Assembly: GCA_022419385.1 (NCBI GenBank)
Contig: JAJUBI010000004.1
Span: forward strand, 806,001 to 870,000
Reading direction: 5' to 3'
DNA length: 64,000 bases
Origin: Paraconiothyrium sp. Pb-2020
Lineage: Eukaryota > Ascomycota > Dothideomycetes > Pleosporales > Didymosphaeriaceae
Shown here: positions 19,901-30,751 of the stretch, one piece after another
How the letters are laid out: each line of letters begins with the position of its first letter
Position numbering within the stretch: the first letter of the stretch is position 1
The notes under the pieces: model-generated
What the model was told of the DNA's origin: nothing
Database searches by the model: none
Seen by the model: the letters and a program-made list of their open reading frames with translations, nothing else
Translations under genes and position numbers: made by a program

Positions 19901-21729
19901 TTACGTACACTCCATCGCCTCCTGCGCCTCCAATAACCTCAAATATACCCCTGCATCCGCCTGTGAGCCACCTTTCCTACCGTCTCAATCGCACTCACCC
20001 GCAGCTCGCCATCCACGATCGACGACCTCAAACGCTTCCCTAAAAAACTTCACCACATCTTCTTCATTTCCACTTTTTTGCTTCACCCTCAGATGCACAG
20101 CGCACACCTGATATGCAAAGAAGCAACCCCACATTGACATCACCTCTGGCTGGCGACTCGTGAGAGGGCACATAAACTCGTTGAAGTTCGGAAGGTGTAT
20201 GCGCTCTGTGATGAGTTTACATACGGCGAGGGCGCGGGAGAGACGCTCGGGAGAGAAGGATGTCTCGGACACCGATGTGCCGGCGAGGCGGAAGGTGGGG
20301 GTGTAAAGGGCAACGAGGGAGCTGGGGATGGTCAGTTCATCTGTAGGGAAATCGAGCTGTGTGGGCATCGGATTGCCGCAGAGATTATAGAGCTCCAGCT
20401 ACCTGAATATGAATGTAATTTGATCGTAGTCTGGCTGGTCTACATTGAGTGCCGCTAGGAGTATCGAGTGGAGTGTTCTGTCCAACTGCAACCCGAATTC
20501 ATCCTCTAGATTGGGGTCGTTCGCAACGTGTGTGAGGACTTGGCCTAGAAGCCGTGCGGCTTGGCAGAGGAGCGCGAATTTAGACATGTGAGATGTCATT
20601 GGGGAAGATAGGGTTGCCGGACGATCGGAAACTACGATCTGAGAAAACCTGTAAGAAGATGCAGGTAGAGGACTGGGAAGGTAATACACCATTGTCCCAT
20701 GCAGCATCATCTGCAGGTAGGAGGTCGTCGAGCGCTGGATCAGACGTTGCGAAAGGGCGGCCGGGGCGACCTATGTTCACAAAACTGATACAAACTTTAA
20801 GCATGATCTGAGTGACGGTAACACTGCACGAAAGAGACTCACCGATCAAGTATAATAACCGACCACCAGACCCTTCTCCTCTCCTCTACCTCTACCATCG
20901 TGATCGCTTTTCGGGCACTCACTCCCTTGAGATTGAGCCCGAGCGCATAGGCATACCTTGCACACGCACCGACTGTAAGGTAAGCAGCGGGATAGATAGC
21001 ATGACCAATCTCATACAAAGCGAGCAGAATGCCAGCTTGTAGTATTAGCACAGAGAAGACACTGGATGCCTCTAGCTGCTGATGATAACGCTTCGTGATA
21101 TGGTAGAGTGGCGTACGAACGCTCTGCGGACTAGTGGGCGGTAGTGTTGTTATGAGTTTCTGAGCCAGGAAGAGTAGGGCAAGGTCTGGATGGGCAATGA
21201 AAGGCTGTCGCATGTGAATGTCGTAGAACCGTTTCTTGGATATGAACGGCATCCACGTATGTATATTAGCAAAGTATGTATCGCTTGTGAGACGTACTCT
21301 TTCCGCATTCCCGATTAGAGCCTGGACTTCAGGTGGGACTCTCACGGTCGCTGGTAAGGTAGCATATTGCCCGTGTTGCAAGAGATCTGGGTCCATGAAC
21401 AGCATGGTTGGGTAGTCGATAGATTCGACATGCGTGTCGTTAGCTTCAGGAATAGAATCGCGCGAGAGCTGATCGGCATTGGATTCAGGACTGCGGGTTT
21501 GGGCCCTTTCCGCAGGACTACGGATTTGACCCATTTCCGTATAGCTGCACTCCAACCTCTTTCTAGGCAGACATAAGCCAACTGTAGGGCTGGGGATGGT
21601 CTGCGGCCAAGCGTACCTGACACAATGCGAGCATCGTGGGAGCGTTTTGTTGCACTTCCTCTTCCGGACCTTGCAGTTGGTGCATACTTGTCGAGCATGA
21701 CGTCCAGAATCACTATCAGGGGTCTGCAT
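19901..21729 (-). CDS. Zn2Cys6 transcription factor with fungal-specific regulatory domain
   Basis: Six exons (21729-21617, 21562-20843, 20784-20688, 20638-20403, 20321-19999, 19950-19901) join in frame to 512 residues. The zinc cluster near residues 15-45 reads CTNCKVRKRKC...CSHCVRKRLEC, that is CX2CX6CX6CX2CX6C; its last six-residue spacing appears only after removing a 54-nt in-frame intron, which strongly supports the model. A fungal_trans domain follows, with WMPFISKKRFYDIH, LYEIGHAIYPAAYLTVGACARYA and ERRRVWWSVIILDRFVNI. The C-terminus is FREAFEVVDRGWRAAGVYLRLLEAQEAME. It should bind CGG-type half sites as a dimer. It is transcribed divergently from the SDR gene at 22162 and is surrounded by cluster-like genes, so it is probably the local pathway regulator (inference). 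The ATG at 21729 is used because the frame upstream only offers GTG. Confidence 0.9.
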
Positions 21730-21855
21730 AAGGCGTGATCTCACTGTTCGGCCTGAAAGTTGATGTTTTGGAACGTAGTGGTCGATGCATGTGCGGAAGC
21801 GTAGGTGTGTGAGCGGCCGCAGTGTGGTGGGTGGTGGGACGTTTGCGGATTTTGG

Positions 21856-21868
21856 CGGATAAAAGCCG
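21856..21868. promoter_or_regulatory. candidate Zn2Cys6 binding site CGG-N7-CCG
   Basis: CGGATAAAAGCCG is an inverted pair of CGG triplets with a 7-nt spacer. A second pair without a spacer (CGGCCG) lies at 21814-21819. Inverted CGG triplets are the standard target layout of dimeric Zn2Cys6 proteins; which protein binds here is inference. Confidence 0.4.
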
Positions 21869-22077
21869 CAGAGTTACTATTAACATTTCTAGTCCCACTT
21901 CTACCAACCTCACAACCCTAATTTCGCCGATGATAAACGTCCGATTGACTCGTGCGTATCCAGGAATATCATTTTGAAGCGAAATGATTGGAGCAAGAAA
22001 CTATGAACATGAGTGGGTACGAAACGGATAAAGGTACACGGTTTCTGCCTTACAAACAAGGCCTGACGGGATGCACA

Positions 22078-22085
22078 TATAAATA
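22078..22085 (+). promoter_or_regulatory. TATA box of the SDR gene
   Basis: A perfect TATAAATA lies 77 nt upstream of the ATG at 22162, typical of a strongly regulated gene. Confidence 0.55.
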
Positions 22086-22161
22086 TGAACTAGCCCATCA
22101 ATTCAAAGTAAACACTGACTCCTAACTCTTCAACCAATCAATATCGAGACTTGTATCCAAC

Positions 22162-23225
22162 ATGGGAAGATACACCGCCGTCCATGCCAACCCAAGCGGT
22201 CCTGGTGACGCCCGGCGTAAGTTTCTACCCAAAATCTTTGCCGTTCCTGTTCACTCACCAGACTACGTGAATCAGCAACCGCTCTCCAGATCATTCAGGA
22301 CGAAGGCCTCGAAGGCAAGCTTGTGGGTAAAGTCATCGTCCTAACCGGAGCCACCTCAGGCATTGGTCTGGAGACCGCTCGCGCTCTCTCTGCAACGGGT
22401 GCAACGCTGCTGCTCACCGCCCGCGATCGCAAGAAAGCCGAAGAGTCGCTTGCCGGAATCCTAGACCCAGGCCGCATCTCCATAATCGACATGGAAAATG
22501 CCAGCTTCTCTAGTGTCCGCGCCGCAGCTCAACAAATCCTCTCCCAATCTTACGGCAAAGTCAACATCTTCATCGCCAACGCCGGCATCATGGGGACCCC
22601 CGAGCTTAAGTTGACAGAAGACGGGCACGAGTCACAGTTCTCTGTGAACCACCTAAGTCACTTCCTGCTCTTCCACCTGCTCAAGGATGCACTGCTCGCC
22701 GCCTCGACACCAGACTTCAACTCGCGCGCTGTCTTCGTAGCGTCCTCTGCCCATCGCGGCGGTCGACTACCAGCCAGCGACGACTACTCCTTCCAGAAGA
22801 CCCCATACAAGCACGAAGCCGCATACTCCAATTCGAAGCTCGCCAATGTCTACACAGCCAGTTTTATTGACCGGCACTACGGGGCCATGGGGTTGCACGC
22901 TACCTCCCTTCATCCGGGAGGTATCCTGACCAACATCGCGAGATCTTTGGATCCAGCTGCGATGGACGCGATGAAGAATATGCCGCATCTGATTCCAATG
23001 TTTAAGAGTGCCGAACAGGGGGCGGCGACGACGGTGGTTGCTGCTGTGGGGAAGGAGTGGGAGGGGAAGGGGGGAAAGTACTTGGAGGACTGTGAGGAGG
23101 CGAAGAGGGGGACGGATGATGGGGATGTTTTTCAGTTGGGGTATACTAGTTGGACTTATGATGAGGGGGAGGAAGAGAGGCTGTGGCGGGATTCGCTCCA
23201 GTTGGTGGGCGTTGAGGATGTGTAA
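22162..23225 (+). CDS. short-chain dehydrogenase/reductase (retinol dehydrogenase/WWOX type)
   Basis: Two exons (22162-22216, 22276-23225) with a 59-nt intron encode 334 residues. The nucleotide-binding motif TGATSGIG is at about residue 43, NAGIMG follows, the catalytic Ser is in FVASSAHRGG, and YSNSK provides the catalytic Tyr and Lys, so the active site is complete, unlike the SDR-like gene at 7164. The N-terminal 35 residues (MGRYTAVHANPSGPGDARP) form an extension before the Rossmann fold. Members reduce or oxidise small carbonyls, sterols or aromatic alcohols with NAD(P); the substrate cannot be told from sequence. It shares a promoter with the Zn2Cys6 gene. The last exon is very G-rich after 23000, a codon-usage change within the C-terminal 75 residues. 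Confidence 0.9.
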
Positions 23226-24294
23226 GCATCGTTATGCGATACAGAAAGGCCAACTCTAAAGCCTGAACCTCTTGTGGTAGGCACTCAACCCGTGTGAGCG
23301 TTGGCCACTAGATCGGCAGGGGAGTGTTTTTGGAATTGATCAGATCGTTGAAATGGGCCTCCTGTGTTTCCGTGTCAATGGTGGCAAGAAGTGACTTGAA
23401 CTGCATGTTACCCATCAGTACAAGGTACGTTACATGTATCGTATGATGTCCGTGCCTTATTTCGTTTTCGTTGGGAAGCCAAGGACTGAGGGTCATTGCC
23501 GTCGAAGATGCATTGCTGAAGCTCCTGAGACTGAGGGAGTGGTGGTGAGGTCCTGGAATCGACTCAGCATCACGTCCGCCACCACACTAGAACCGAGCCA
23601 GCGTTCTCTCATGCTGCCCTACGGAATGCTGCCCTACCAAAGTGCCGTAGTGTGGCACCGTGAAGCGACGGGAGGCTGAAAAGGGTTCATGCATGGCTCC
23701 GGCGTGGTCATTGTGAGCGGGCCGCACCCTTGGGCCGGGGTTCGAGGGGACAAAGAGCCAACCACGCGCGCCTCCAGGCGCCTCTCCTGGATTGTTCCTC
23801 ACTAGCCACTCTCCTCTCTGCCAGTCGCATGCATGGTCGTTTTTGTATGCGCCGCCAAGGTGACGAGCTGGTCTTCGATGCGGTCGCCAGCGCGTATGCT
23901 GCCCAATCAGGCGTCGTGCAGGCCCGTCGGGCGCGTAAAGGGAGCTCTCGATGCGCGGCCCAAGAAGCGACCCGGGGCAGGCGGCGAGAGTCGATGCCAT
24001 GGCAGGAGAGGTCCAGAGGCTACGTAAGTCAGCGGTCGCCTCGTGTGCCCTTCAGCTGCGCATCTGCCGCCCTGCACGTTTACGTAGGCACGCATACATA
24101 CTACACTCGCGCACAGGATTCCATCGCTCTCAGCCCAGCGTCATATCTCGAGATACCCCGCCGCCGCCCACCCACGTACATCCACCGGAGTCTCGAGCTG
24201 CACCCTTCTCCAAAAATAAGTGTCCGCTGCCTCCACCGGCGATCCCACGGCCAAAGTAGGCACGACATACATACACGCGCATATAATCCACACC
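23226..24294. other. intergenic region / promoter of the WW-PhoD gene
   Basis: About 1.07 kb between two plus-strand genes. Open frames on both strands (23587-24000 minus, 23730-24356 plus) have Arg/Pro-rich shadow-like translations, and I do not call them. The last 200 nt are C- and A-rich and probably 5' UTR. Confidence 0.5.
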
Positions 24295-27200
24295 ATGGAC
24301 GGCCGGGAGGCGCGCAAGCAGGGCCGCCCCGACGAGGAGCTGTTCTTGCGCCCTGACGAAGCGCCTGAGACGCCCATAGTCGGGCCCCTCAGGATACAGA
24401 AGCGCGAGTCCCACACCAAGAGCCCTCCGCCGCGAACAGACTCGGCAGGCAGCTCCAAGTCCAATCAGCCCATCTTCTCGCGGCCTCCGCCTATGCCAAC
24501 ATTCCCAGCGCCGCCCACGAACCCTCCCACCGCGCCCTTGCCTTACCCAGACGACGACGGCCCACCAAAGCAGCCGACCTTGGCTTCAGGGAGATACACA
24601 CCACAGAGTGACGCGGAGACTCGAACGAAGCCCCAAGACCTAAGATATAGAGAGGAGCAAAGGCGAGGCTCTGGCAGCTCCACAGGACCGAGCCCCTCAT
24701 CACCAGCCTCGCGCGCCAGATTCGATGCGAATGACCCAAACAGACCGTCAGTGGCAGGCTATGGCGGACCTGGAAGAGCGGCAGATGGCTCTATACAGCC
24801 TTCTAGATTAGCAGAACGGAGGGGAACTGCGCCCAAGCCTCTCCCAGACTCTCCAGGCCCAGAAACGCCTGATAAGGAAGGGCTCTTCCAACGGGCGCCG
24901 CAGAGGCATGGCAGTACAGATCCCAACCCTTTCCCAGACTACCATCAGCAATACTGGCCGCCGCCTCAAGTGCCTGGAGGACCGAAGTCACCACAACCGG
25001 CGCTGAATATTCCAAATCCTGGCGGTATCAATCGGCTGAGCTCGACTGCGTCAACATCCACAACCAAAGCGCAACGAGGGTCGCCACCTCCTCCCGAAAC
25101 GCCTATTATCCCCCCGCCAAGTGGTGGAATTGAAGCACGTTTCGCTGCAGCAGGAATCGCGGGCCCATCCACTCTGACGAGCCTGCAAGCGCAGACCGCA
25201 CAGAATGCCGCAGCTGCGCAGAGGAGCCAGGTGTACGCGAACCAGCCGCCCAGACAGAACGCCACCTCACCCACCCCGAATCAGCAGCCCCCGAGACGAC
25301 CATGGACACCCACAGAGCAACCGGGCAGCCACCCGCATGGTCCGCCAGCTGTATATCAAGGTATGAATCAGGTCGGACCTTCAAGTAGCCCTCCACAAGC
25401 GCCTCTGCCTCAGGTACCGGGTCATGCCCCAGTCAACACAGGATCTCCAGCCCCGGCGAATGGCCAGCCAGAGCATTCATTATCGCATGACATGGGCCGC
25501 ATGAACATGAACGAGGAACCGCCGCCAGCGTACTCAAGTATTCAGCATCCTCTAGCTTCATCATCGGCCGGATACCCCCAGGAGAAACAACGCCCACAAG
25601 GGGCGGCGGCTGCACAAGCACCGCAACAGCCCGGGGTGATGAGCGACCCGAATCTCCAGCAGCATCCGGCTTTTGCAAACGATCTACGATCTCCACAGAC
25701 GCAGTCAGGTCCGTCTTCACAGCCACTGGGCGTCGTAGCGCCGACGCCAACCGCCAGTCAATTCCCGCAGCAAACACCGCAAATACAACAGCATGCAAGC
25801 ACACCGAGTCCCGCGCCATCAGCACCGGGGCCTGGCCCTGCGTCACCTCCACCGCTTCCTGAGGGTTGGATCGCACATCTCGACCAGAATTCGGGCCAGT
25901 ACTACTACATCCATTTGCCCACGCAATCGACACAATGGGAGTTTCCAAAGGGTCCCACACCCCTGAATCTGAACGAGCCCATGTCACCAGCAGGCTCATT
26001 CGCAAATCCTTTGGCATCTCCAGCATTTGGCAAGACACCGCTTGCATCTCCTGGATTTCCTACTCAGACCGCTGGGTACCCCGACGGCATGCTCGGTATG
26101 GCTTCCATTGCAACTCCTACCACTACTGGGTTTACTGGACCTCCCCCGGTTGCAGGTGTCGATCAGTACAAGATCAACCCGACGAACAGTGTGTACTTTG
26201 GTCCGTATCTGAGATATACGAACATGGACATCGAGCGTGGTCTGTGGTTGGGCTCAATTCTGCTCATCACAAACACCCCGCATCCTCCCACGATACATAT
26301 TCATCAGAGTGTAGATCTTTCGCCGAATCCTCGGCAATTGAAAGCTAATCCTATCTACACCCATCAAACCTGGATTTTCTACCGCTACGATGTCGAGTTA
26401 CGAATGGAAGAGGATCATGCGGCAAAGTGGACTTATGCAATCACTTCGCACCTAGGTTGCACACGGTTCGAGTTCCTGGTAGCGGGCCGCAATGAGACTA
26501 GCTGGCGCTTCATTGCTCATTCAGGCAATGACTTCGCTCTCAATGTGAACGCAAATGAACGCTCTAAGCTTGGCGGCGTGGGCTACATGTGGAAGGACAT
26601 CCTTCAGAAGAACACCGAGTGTGGCGGCTTCCATGTGCAGCTTGGCCTAGGCGGGCAGATTTACGCCGATCGACTATGGAAGGAGATACCGTTGCTAAAG
26701 CAGTGGACGGCAATGAGCGGCAAAGAGAACCGCAAAAACGCACCGTGGACTGCAAAGCACGATGAGGAAGTTTGCCACGCGTACTTCCACTACTACACAA
26801 GTCATTTCGACCAGCCGCATTTGCGAGAAGCGTTTGCGCAGATTCCCCACATCCTAGCGCTTGACGATCATGACATGTAAGTGCAGTTATCACAGCTTGC
26901 TTCGGGCATTATTGACGGACAATTTAGTTTTGACGGCTTTGGCTCATATCCCGAATACATGCAATTTTCCAACATGTTCAAGAACATCGGCCGCATAGGC
27001 ATCGAGATGTATCTCCTGTTCCAGCACCATACCACTTTAGAGATTCTTCGCAACGTGAACAACGACATGGATCTCTTCACCATAACGGGCACCGGATGGC
27101 ATTTCATCAAGTATCTTGGCCCTTGTGTTACGGTTGTAGGACCTGATTGTCGGTCTGAACGAAACCCACATCAGGTCATGGCTGGTCCAACGTACCAAGG

Positions 27201-28124
27201 TATCTTTCCGAAGGTCGCAACGCTTCCACCAAGCGTGCAACATTGCATATGGATGGTCCCTGTCCCTGTGATATACCCTCGTTTGGAGTCTGTGGAGCAT
27301 CTCGCCAATTCAATGGCAACCGGCAAGAAAGCCGTCACTGGGACTTTCAACATGCTTGGGAAGATGACAGCTGGTGTCGCGGGTGTCGTAGGTGCTAAGA
27401 GCGTGGTCGGCGATGGCTTCAATTCGGTCAAGAAGGCTATCGGAAAGTCAGGTCTCATGAGTAGTGTCTTGAGCCCTTTTGGCGAGATCGATCTGCTCGA
27501 CGAGCTTCGAGACCAGTGGACGCATGATTCAAAGGTAAGCTTTTCAAGGAAGGTTATCCATCGGCTCTCACTTACGATTCCTAGGATCTCGAGCGCACGT
27601 ACTTGATCCGAACTCTTCAAGGCATTGCCCACAACAAGTCACTTCGTATGACCTTTTTCTCTGGCGGTGTCGACGTATGCGGCGCAGGCCTCGTACATGA
27701 CCCTGCCAAACCCCAAGACCACAAGACCATGTATCAAATCATCTCTTCCGGCGTCGTCAATGCTCCACCTTCAAACTACGTCCTCCGCCTCCTGCACAAC
27801 AATCGCGCTCTCTACATCCCGCAAAATGGGCATCGCTCGAACCATGCGCCTTCCGACACAAAGGAAGACATGATGGAGATCTTCACCCAGGACGTCAACG
27901 GCGCTCCGAGAGAATACAAGAGGTTAATGGGTAGGAGAAACTACGTTGCCTGCGTCGTGTATGATCCGGAGATCGTGAATGGCACGTTCGGACAGGTGCC
28001 GGGACAGCATGGAAGCGGGAAGCTGAGCCTGGCGGTTGACTTCATGGTGCAAAATGAGGGTCCCTACAGTGCGCCGATGAAGTATGGGCCAGTCATTGTG
28101 CCGAGTTTGGAGTACGGAAGGTAG
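24295..28124 (+). CDS. WW-domain protein with fungal PhoD-like phosphatase domain
   Basis: Three exons (24295-26876, 26928-27534, 27585-28124) give 1242 residues. The ATG at 24295 has a strong context (ACACCATGG). Residues 1-515 are Pro/Gln/Ser-rich and disordered, with many polyproline stretches. A WW domain lies at about 521-553 (PPLPEGWIAHLDQ...YYYIH...TQWEFPKGP) with both signature Trp present. From about residue 632 the chain matches the fungal PhoD-like metallophosphatase family: YFGPYLRYTNMD, ALDDHDIFDGFGSYP with the metal-binding aspartates, GPDCRSERNPHQVM, and a C-terminal GGVDVCGAGLVHDP. The DDHD motif is split by the first intron. PhoD enzymes are metal-dependent phosphodiesterases/phosphatases. 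The true substrate of these fungal cytoplasmic versions is not known to me. The WW domain suggests recruitment by proline-rich partners. Confidence 0.88.
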
Positions 28125-28629
28125 AGATCGAAGAGTAAAGGATGACAAAGGCAGCTTGTGTACTATTGAGCGACTGAGCGAGCGAGCGACGTGATGCATA
28201 GCATGTGGCAGGGTTTCTTAGAGGCGTTTTGATAGCTACGCTTCGGCGGCTACGGATAAATCTTACGACATTCCATCTAAGCAATTACATGATTTTGAAA
28301 GAAGGTGAACAGGTGCTTGACATAGGCTAGTCCATCGCGGCTTCCCAGCGTGTCTCGGAAGCCTCTCGCACGCGTGTGAACATCGCTGACACATTATCGG
28401 GTCATAAGTTCGGGATAAATCGTAGTCTAGGTGATCCTATAATCTATCATCAAGTAATCGATGCACAGAAGCCTCAATATCTGAGCAGCTTCCGGCCGGG
28501 ATTCATATTGACACGAGGGCATGCCTCGGTTTTCACGATGATCCTTGGCTTAGTCATTCCGAGATCGCCCTGCCTTTCCGAACAATTTCAAGGGTAGAAG
28601 GGCCGAGACCAAGCAACCCTCACGACACC
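28125..28629. other. intergenic region
   Basis: About 500 nt between two plus-strand genes; a run of GAGC repeats at 28169-28188 is the only visible pattern. No gene. Confidence 0.5.
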
Positions 28630-29559
28630 ATGATGGCAGCTCCAAGATCGATATCCCGTTTTGCGTCTCCTGGGACAACCTTGACTTCACGGTTTCTACG
28701 CCCGGTGGCCTTCAACAGCGCGGTTGCTCCCACGCATCATGGCGCCTCTGCATCGCCATCGGAAAGAGCAACGCGGGCGCATTCCACAGGCTACCATAGA
28801 TATCGATGCCTACGTACCGACACGTGGCGGACAAGAACTACACATGGATCTCCGAGCATTGCAACAATCTTAGCAAGCCGTCGACAGTTCAGTGCAACAC
28901 CTGCGCAATGGAAGGACCATCACTTCGACACGCTCAAGTTCGTCCAGCGATTGAAGGATGAGGGGTTCACAGAGGAGCAAGCAGTGGCTATGATGAGGGT
29001 GCTCAGCGACGTCATTGAGGAGAGGTGTGTTCCGTCTGAATCAGAGAGATTGAAGGTCCGCTAATCTGCGTAGCATCCAAAACCTCACTCGCACCATGGT
29101 GCTTCGGGAAGAGCAGGAGAAAGCGACCTACAACCAGAGAGTTGATTTCGCCAAACTACGCTCCGAACTTCAGACCGCCGATTCGACCGAATCATCCCTT
29201 ACGCGCGTTTCGCATGAGCGCTTGACAAACGAATTGGCGAAGCTAAACTCGAGATTACGTGACGAGGTACAGCGAACGCAGGCCTCGGTACGATTAGACC
29301 TCAACCTCGAGAAGGGCCGCATACGAGAGGAGGCCAACGTGCAGGAGCTCAAGCTCAAGGAGACCGAAACGCGAATAGAGCAGGAGACAGCGCAGCTGCG
29401 AGAGAGGCTGGAAACCGTCAAGTTCCAGACGCTGCAGTGGCTGGTGTACGTTTACAAGCATGGATCTATGAATACAATAAACTTGACTAACATGTTCGCA
29501 GGGGCGTGTGCACTGGTGCTGCGGCTCTTATGCTCGGTGTCTGGCGTATCCTCATGTGA
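28630..29559 (+). CDS. mitochondrial DUF1640/CCDC90 coiled-coil protein (Fmp32/MCUR1-like)
   Basis: Three exons (28630-29024, 29074-29445, 29502-29559) encode 274 residues. The first 90 residues are Arg/Ser/Ala-rich with almost no acidic residues, a typical mitochondrial presequence, ending near ASRRQFSATPAQW. Next comes the family head FDTLKFVQRLKDEGFTEEQAVAMMRVLSDVIEE. A long coiled coil follows with KATYNQRVDFAKLRSELQ, LTNELAKLNSRLRDEVQR, RLDLNLEKGRIREE and KETETRIEQE. A C-terminal membrane segment (VCTGAAALMLGVWRILM) closes the protein. Family members sit in the inner mitochondrial membrane. Yeast Fmp32 has been tied to cytochrome c oxidase assembly and the animal homologue MCUR1 to the calcium uniporter. 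The C-terminal helix only appears after splicing the second intron (donor GTACGT). Confidence 0.87.
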
Positions 29560-30751
29560 AGCACACGACGCCGCAAAATGCTTCCAGAAGACTCGGGCAT
29601 GAAGGAATCATTCTATTTGTACAACAACCTAGCAAGGACGGAGCACGGTAGATACCCAGGGAGGAAACAATCAATCGAGCGATTTGCTGCGCATCCGTGT
29701 ATCGCATAATGATAGTGGTACAGCATGCACAGCCATGAAGGTTGGCAGCACTGCAGAATTGACATACTGCGGGAGCGACAGCTCACGATAACCGGCAGTG
29801 CCGTTCAGCAGGCTGAAGGCGGGTACATTGCGATCGCGACATATATCTTAGTAGAAGGGCGCGTCCATATCGCAGCTGCAACCTTGTTGTTCGGGCACGT
29901 TTGATATGGATGTACACTGCGGGCAGAGCAGCCCAGCGATGATGCAATAGCTTGCTGTCAGCCGTGCTTTGCCACGCATGTACACTTGCGGGCGGCATGA
30001 TGCGTCGGTAGCTCGACGGACACAGACGAAATGCAGCCTGAAACAGATGGACAGAGGGAAAAACGGGCAAATTAGATACATTACTCGACGCGACGTTGGG
30101 TGATTCGTGGTGCCGCCTAGGAACGTTTGCGGACTGGCATTCATCTCATCCAAGTTTTCTAGGCGGTTCCAAGTGACGATGATTGGCCCCCAAGTCCATC
30201 CGTTGAGGGGCGTTACTGGTGTAACGGAGCAGCTTTGGACAGTGGGAGGCTTAGTGGGCACAACAACGACGTGTGACCATGTACATCTGGCAAAACGATG
30301 CGGACGAGGCCTCTGGCGGATGCATCGCGTGTCCTTAGAAGCGTTCTAGCACGGGAGCCGCCGCGTTGCCATTCCAGGATTGTTGTTTGACCACGTGAGG
30401 AGCCCATTTCAGACCCCTCCACGCCAAGACAAGGGCTCTGGAGGGGATTGAGCTCGCGCGAAGGGTCAAATGGCAGATAAACATATGGCTCCCTCCAAGG
30501 GAGACTAGATGGTAGAGGTGAGCTAGGGGCTGATGCGGGCGGAGCGTCGGGGAAGGCCATGTGCTGGCCGGGGCGGGTCAATAATGGGCAAGCCTGTGAA
30601 AGACAAGACTAGTCGCAGGCTGCGCTCGCACTCTCAAAACACTCCATCGCCGACGACCCACCACTGAACCTCAACACCACACTCTCCCTTCTCCACGCCC
30701 GCCGCCAGCTTCTACCAACCCCCGCACAATCCGCCTTCACACTCGATCATC
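29560..30751. other. long intergenic region / 14-3-3 promoter
   Basis: About 1.2 kb without a supported gene. The final 120 nt before 30752 are rich in CT and CCA, as in strongly expressed fungal promoters. Minus-strand frames (29848-30261, 30213-30581) are not supported. Confidence 0.5.

Larger units (their letters stand above)
21730..22161. promoter_or_regulatory. divergent promoter, Zn2Cys6 regulator / SDR
   Basis: 432 nt separate the start codons of the regulator (minus) and the SDR (plus). The region holds CGG/CCG half-site pairs and a TATA box on the SDR side, both given as separate entries. The arrangement suits autoregulation and control of the SDR by the regulator. Confidence 0.55.
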
